A stretch of DNA of 64,000 bases from Ruminococcaceae bacterium UBA6845 (GTDB taxonomy: Bacteria; Bacillota; Clostridia; Oscillospirales; Acutalibacteraceae). Below the pieces are notes generated by a model. The model was not told where the DNA came from, made no database searches, and saw only the letters and a list, made by a program, of their open reading frames with translations. Positions 60,582-64,000 of this stretch are shown one piece after another. Position numbers and translations under genes: made by a program. Location: contig DKDP01000048.1 of the NCBI GenBank assembly GCA_002449395.1, positions 1 to 64,000 of the forward strand, read 5' to 3'. Every line of letters begins with the position of its first letter. The first letter of the stretch is position 1.

Positions 60582-60953
60582 TTATTTAACTTCGATCTCT
60601 GCGCCGACTTCTTCGAGCTTAGCCTTGAGATCCTCAGCCTCGTCCTTAGAAACAGCTTCCTTGATGGTCTTCGGTGCGCCGTCAACAAGAGCCTTAGCCT
60701 CTGCAAGTCCAAGACCTGTGATATCCTTAACAGCCTTAACAACCTTGATCTTCTGTGCGCCTGCGCTCTTAAGAACAACGTCGAACTCTGTCTTCTCCTC
60801 GACTGCCGGGCCAGCTGCTGCCGGACCTGCTACAACTGCTGCTGCAGCTGATACGCCGAACTCATCCTCTACTGCGTGTACGAGCTCTGAAAGCTCAAGA
60901 ACTGAAAGAGTCTTCAACTCTTCAACGATAGCATTAATTTTCTCTGATGCCAT
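60582..60953 (-). CDS. rplL: 50S ribosomal protein L7/L12
   Basis: 123 residues. N-terminal dimerisation helix pair ([34 protein letters not shown]), an Ala/Pro/Gly hinge (about 36-50), and the factor-binding C-domain ([38 protein letters not shown]). Forms the stalk that recruits translation GTPases. Confidence 0.98.
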   Translation of the reverse strand: MASEKINAIVEELKTLSVLELSELVHAVEDEFGVSAAAAVVAGPAAAGPAVEEKTEFDVVLKSAGAQKIKVVKAVKDITGLGLAEAKALVDGAPKTIKEAVSKDEAEDLKAKLEEVGAEIEVK

Positions 60954-61006
60954 GGTAATGTACCTCCATAAATTTTAGTAATTTTTAAATTAAGATTCGC
61001 TGACAA

Positions 61007-61516
61007 TTAAGCCTCAGCGGGAGCCTCTGCCTTATCGGCGATAGCCTGAACAGCACGAGCAAAGCCTGCGATAGGTGCGCTGAATACATTTGCAACCATA
61101 GAGAGCAATGTTTCTCTCGAAGGAAGGTTTGCAAGTTCCTTGAGCTTCTCCATCGTCATTACCTCACCGTCGAGGTAACCTGCTTTAAGGCTGAAGTTCT
61201 CGTGATCCTCTGCATACTTGTTGAGGATACGGGCTGCGGCTACATAGTCGTCCTTGGAAGTTGCGAGAGCTGTTGTTCCGTCGAGAACCTCGCTCATGCT
61301 TTCGAGAGACGTACCGTTGATTGCGAGCTTGAGAAGAGTGTTCTTAACAACTGTGTACTCAACTCCTGCTTCACGGAGCTCCTTACGAAGAGCTGTATCA
61401 TCGGCAACGGAAATTCCCTTGTAATCTACGATTACACCTGCGCATGAATTGCTGATTCTGTCTGCAACGGAAGCAACGATCTGCTTCTTCTGTTCCAATA
61501 CGCTTGCACTTGGCAT
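61007..61516 (-). CDS. rplJ: 50S ribosomal protein L10
   Basis: 169 residues from ATG 61516 (GAGAGGTG upstream; a GTG three codons earlier is inside that site). MPSASVLEQKKQIVASVADRI and VVKNTLLKLAING are typical; the C-terminal helix binds L12 dimers. In contrast to many genomes rplK-rplA are not next to it; rplJ-rplL form their own transcript. Confidence 0.97.
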   Translation of the reverse strand: MPSASVLEQKKQIVASVADRISNSCAGVIVDYKGISVADDTALRKELREAGVEYTVVKNTLLKLAINGTSLESMSEVLDGTTALATSKDDYVAAARILNKYAEDHENFSLKAGYLDGEVMTMEKLKELANLPSRETLLSMVANVFSAPIAGFARAVQAIADKAEAPAEA

Positions 61517-61529
61517 TTTTTTCACCTCT

Positions 61530-61705
61530 CATGCAATGAAATAGGTGCTTATAACGAAAATTAATCCCTGTCCACTCACCGTGAACAGGGATATGACATA
61601 CAAATATTAAACCGAATTGTCCGGCTTTCGTATGCTCCCATTCTCGGCAGGCGGTCTGTTAAAACCATTACGCTGATTGCACCTGCTGTCTTCGAAAAGA
61701 ACAGC
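61530..61705 (-). promoter_or_regulatory. L10 leader with attenuator
   Basis: The minus-strand leader contains GAAGACAGCAGGTGC and later CCTGCCGAGAATGGG, resembling the bacterial L10 leader, where L10 or L10-L12 binds and represses. It ends in a terminator-like hairpin, ATCCCTGT (61592-61585) with ACAGGGAT (61571-61564), then TAATTTTCG, so repression probably works by premature termination. Confidence 0.78.
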
Positions 61706-61711
61706 TTAGTT

Positions 61712-61740
61712 ATATTAGCACACGTTTGCCGTTTTGTCAA
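61712..61740 (-). promoter_or_regulatory. Promoter of rplJ-rplL
   Basis: Minus strand TTGACA (61740-61735), 17 bases, TAATAT (61717-61712). Confidence 0.85.
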
Positions 61741-61799
61741 TATATTTTTAAAAATTTGCATAAAAAGATTAAGTCTGCAAATAATCCGTCCTTTTCTTA

Positions 61800-61828
61800 T
61801 TGACTTTTTTTAATGATTTTGATAGTAT
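61800..61828 (+). promoter_or_regulatory. Promoter of the HAD phosphatase operon
   Basis: TTGACT (61800-61805), 17 bases, TAGTAT (61823-61828). The roughly 115-base leader that follows contains a hairpin, AATCCGCAGCA (61886-61896) with TGCTGCGAATT (61906-61916). Confidence 0.65.
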
Positions 61829-61951
61829 AAATTGATTTAGATTTTATTGGTAGCCACTGACTAATTCGGAGTGCAATTATCGGCGAATCCGCAGCAGGAA
61901 AATTGTGCTGCGAATTAATCAGCGGTTACATAAAGGAAAAGGAAGTATCAT

Positions 61952-62947
61952 ATGCTTTTAGACAAAACAATTCACATTCCCGATCTGGGAGACATCGGCG
62001 CAGACAGCGGCTTTCACGTTCTCAGCGCCACAGAGGACGGAAAGTTTTCCGTTGGCAAGAACGGTGTTGTCGACATCGTTTCGACCGGTGACAGCAAGGT
62101 TGAGTTCGTTTCTTTCGGCTCACACACTCTCGCTTGCGTAAAATCGGCAATCGCCTACCCCGTTTACTATCCTGTTGCTCCCGTAACCCTTGAGAAGCCC
62201 GTTAAGGCTGTTCTTATGGATCTCGACGGCACAACGGTTCGCAGTGAGGAGTTCTGGATCTGGATCATTCAGATGAGTATCGCAAGTCTCCTCGGTAATC
62301 CGAAATTTGAGCTTGAAGAAGCCGACCTTCCGTTTGTTTCGGGTCACTCGGTTTCCGAGCATCTTCAGTATTGTATTGACAAATACTGTCCGGGTGCATC
62401 GCTCGACAAGGCTCGTGATTTCTATTTTGAGCACACTCACAGAGAGATGGAAGAGATTATGGCAGGCAGAGGCAAGGACGGCGCATTCACCCCGACCGAG
62501 GGCGTTAAGGATTTCCTTTACGAGCTCAAGGATATGGGCGTGAAGATCGGACTTGTTACCTCGGGACTTTACGAAAAGGCATGGCCCGAGATTCTTTCCG
62601 CTTTCAAGACGCTCGGTATGGGCGACCCGAAAGATTTCTATGACGCAATCATTTCGGCAGGCTTCCCGCTCAGAAAAGGTTCTGTCGGAACTCTCGGCGA
62701 GCTTTCACCGAAGCCGCACCCGTGGCTCTATTCCGAAACCTCTATCGTAGGTCTCGGCGAGGCGTTCGCAGACCGCAACCACGTTGTCGGCATTGAGGAC
62801 AGCGGCGCAGGCGTTTGCTCAGTTCGTCTCGCAGGCTACACTACAATCGGTATCGCAGGCGGCAACATTGTTGACAGCGGCACAAAGGCTGTTTGTAACT
62901 ACTATGAGAACAGCTTTGCCGATATTTTAAAAATTATAAAGGGATGA
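61952..62947 (+). CDS. HAD-superfamily phosphatase with N-terminal extension
   Basis: 331 residues. Residues 1-82 form an extension of unrecognised type (MLLDKTIHIPDLGDIGADSG...). The HAD core begins KAVLMDLDGTTVRSEEFW (nucleophile D90, acid D92), with a helical cap, VTSGLYEKAWPEI (motif II), SPKPHPWLY (motif III Lys) and GIEDSGAGVCSVRLAGY (motif IV). It resembles beta-phosphoglucomutase-type HADs. Substrate unknown; the GH38 homologue two genes on suggests a sugar phosphate. AAAGGAAG precedes ATG. Confidence 0.85.
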   Translation: MLLDKTIHIPDLGDIGADSGFHVLSATEDGKFSVGKNGVVDIVSTGDSKVEFVSFGSHTLACVKSAIAYPVYYPVAPVTLEKPVKAVLMDLDGTTVRSEEFWIWIIQMSIASLLGNPKFELEEADLPFVSGHSVSEHLQYCIDKYCPGASLDKARDFYFEHTHREMEEIMAGRGKDGAFTPTEGVKDFLYELKDMGVKIGLVTSGLYEKAWPEILSAFKTLGMGDPKDFYDAIISAGFPLRKGSVGTLGELSPKPHPWLYSETSIVGLGEAFADRNHVVGIEDSGAGVCSVRLAGYTTIGIAGGNIVDSGTKAVCNYYENSFADILKIIKG

Positions 62948-62952
62948 TTTAA

Positions 62953-63177
62953 TTGAAGAAAAAGATCAATTCCGAGAAAATTGTTCATGCAGTCAGCTTT
63001 GCCCTTTTTGTCCTTATGCTGACCGAGGCATACCTTGTTCACGAGGACGAGATCAAAGCAAGCGTTGCAAGACTCAAAACGATCATCGAAAATAAAAACA
63101 AATCAGCCGAACCCGAACAGTCGGAGCTTTCGGAAAAAGGAGAACAAGCAGATGGACAACAAACCGCAGAAAATTAA
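62953..63177 (+). CDS. Small single-pass membrane protein
   Basis: 74 residues from TTG 62953 (AAAGGGATG upstream), five bases after the HAD stop. A basic N-terminus, one hydrophobic helix (about 11-27), a helical charged stretch and a Glu/Gln/Ser-rich tail. Its end overlaps the start of the GH38 gene by 26 bases. Unrecognised; operon position suggests a link with carbohydrate use. Confidence 0.65.
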   Translation: MKKKINSEKIVHAVSFALFVLMLTEAYLVHEDEIKASVARLKTIIENKNKSAEPEQSELSEKGEQADGQQTAEN

Positions 63178-64000
63178 CTGCCATTTCATCTCCAATACCC
63201 ACTGGGACAGAGAATGGCGCTTTTCGGCAAGAAGAACTCAGTATATGCTCGGCTATATGCTTGATATGCTGACGGATATACTTGACAAATATCCCGAGTA
63301 CAGACATTTCCATCTTGACTCTCAGACTATGCCGATTCAAGATTATCTTGAGGCATATCCCGAGAAAAAAGAGCTTATGAAAAAATACATATCCGAGGGA
63401 CGTATCGGCGTAGGACCGTGGTTCTGTCTCCCCGACGAATTTACCGTCGGCGGCGAATCGCTTATCCGTAACCTCCTGCTCGGCCACAGAATCGGCAAGG
63501 AGATGGGCGGAATCAGCAAAACGGGTTACTCCCCGTTCGGCTGGGGTCAGATCTCACAGCTTCCGCAGATCTATGCGGGCTTTGACATTCACTTCGCCTC
63601 GTTCTACCGTGGAATCAACGAGTATTGCGCTCCGAAATCGGAGTTCTATTGGGAGAGCCCCGACGGAACAAGGATTTATGCTTCACGTCTCGGCAAGCGT
63701 CCCCGTTACAACATCTGGTACATCGTTCAGCGCCCGGTTTATTACAATCAGCAGAACGAGAACAACCGTGATATGGTATGGAACGACAACAACGGTATCT
63801 TCAAATTTATTGATTCCGAGAACAAGAACCTTGACTATCAGTATGCTCACCCGTTCTATGAGTATCACAAGGAGAACATAAAGCCCCGTGCCGAGCAGGC
63901 AATTAAGGAGCAGGACAACGACTGGACAACATCTCACCGTTTCTGGTCGCTCGGTCACGATTCCTCCTGTCCGGATGCACGTGAGGTTGAGATGATTAAG
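63152..64000 (+). CDS. GH38-family protein lacking the catalytic Asp (partial)
   Basis: 283 residues are visible and the frame is open at the window edge. FISNTHWDREWRFS (H17, D19) is the classic GH38 opening, and GRIGVGPWFCLPDEFTVGGESLIRNLLLG follows. At the nucleophile site the sequence is GYSPFGWGQISQLPQI, aligning without gaps to GH38 enzymes that have Pro-Asp-x-Phe-Gly, so the nucleophile Asp is Phe129. The other GH38 protein in the window has the Asp. Either this subfamily uses another residue or it is not a retaining mannosidase. AAGGAG lies 9-10 bases before ATG. Confidence 0.85.
   Translation, partial: MDNKPQKINCHFISNTHWDREWRFSARRTQYMLGYMLDMLTDILDKYPEYRHFHLDSQTMPIQDYLEAYPEKKELMKKYISEGRIGVGPWFCLPDEFTVGGESLIRNLLLGHRIGKEMGGISKTGYSPFGWGQISQLPQIYAGFDIHFASFYRGINEYCAPKSEFYWESPDGTRIYASRLGKRPRYNIWYIVQRPVYYNQQNENNRDMVWNDNNGIFKFIDSENKNLDYQYAHPFYEYHKENIKPRAEQAIKEQDNDWTTSHRFWSLGHDSSCPDAREVEMIK

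Overview
The window reads as a stretch of chromosome from a Gram-positive, endospore-capable, probably gut-dwelling member of class Clostridia (Oscillospiraceae/Ruminococcaceae-like). The clues are infC-rpmI-rplT with a leader attenuator, a T-box in front of cysE-cysS, a PyrR-type attenuator, Gram-positive LexA boxes, spoVT, a dockerin-bearing BspA-type repeat protein, several clostridial conserved small families, and sigma-A promoters with strong AGGAGG ribosome sites. No phage, transposase or CRISPR array is visible. Genus is not determined.

Layout. 1-1289: end of a surface-polysaccharide locus (Tyr/Gly-rich tail, probably of a BY-kinase, then a DegT-type aminotransferase). 1377-9638 (+): lepA, a GPH sugar symporter, hemW, an M24 peptidase, efp with a Cys/Asp-rich companion, then Nudix, Maf and a small membrane protein. 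9682-22150 (-): one long run of housekeeping genes, spoU-type methylase, dprA, topA, trmFO, rnc, radical SAM, smc, ending in a GH127 glycosidase. 22258-23577 (-): infC-rpmI-rplT with an autoregulatory-looking leader; infC appears to start at AUC. 23700-26126 (+): a TPR membrane protein pair and an XRE regulator. 26190-26730: a gene-free cluster of six palindromic repeats. 26801-30441 (-): cysS and cysE behind a UGC T-box, then a MIF-like protein, DUF1893 and an ECF S component. 30593-36031: small membrane protein, lexA with two operator boxes, GDPD-like, serine hydrolase, YhhN, spoVT.

36173-38064: small hypothetical, QueG-like Fe-S protein, DUF896 and a membrane protein. 38090-38540: two tandem, independently transcribed 35-residue peptide genes. 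38539-44958 (-): a fused AroE-shikimate kinase, a Lys/Thr-repeat surface protein, GH38 alpha-mannosidase and GT4 glycosyltransferase. 45082-49649: secreted phosphoesterase, a candidate short untranslated RNA, and the BspA-dockerin protein. 49908-56330: divergent EF-G-like GTPase, second secreted phosphoesterase, nitroreductase, papain/CHAP-like secreted protein, sugar acetyltransferase, small Cys protein. 56379-64000: GT32 transferase, tRNA-Val, DEDDh exonuclease, pyrR-uracil permease, rplJ-rplL with L10 leader, HAD phosphatase, small membrane protein, and a GH38 homologue cut by the window edge.

The most notable items are the twin 35-residue acidic amphipathic peptide genes at 38151 and 38381 (too short for usual gene callers, each with its own promoter, ribosome site and terminator), the promoter-to-terminator RNA unit at about 47008-47099, the repeat families, and several enzyme homologues with altered catalytic residues (GH38 at 63152, GDPD at 31777, AroE-AroK at 38539, EF-G-like at 49908). 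Assignments come from reading motifs by eye; no database search was run.
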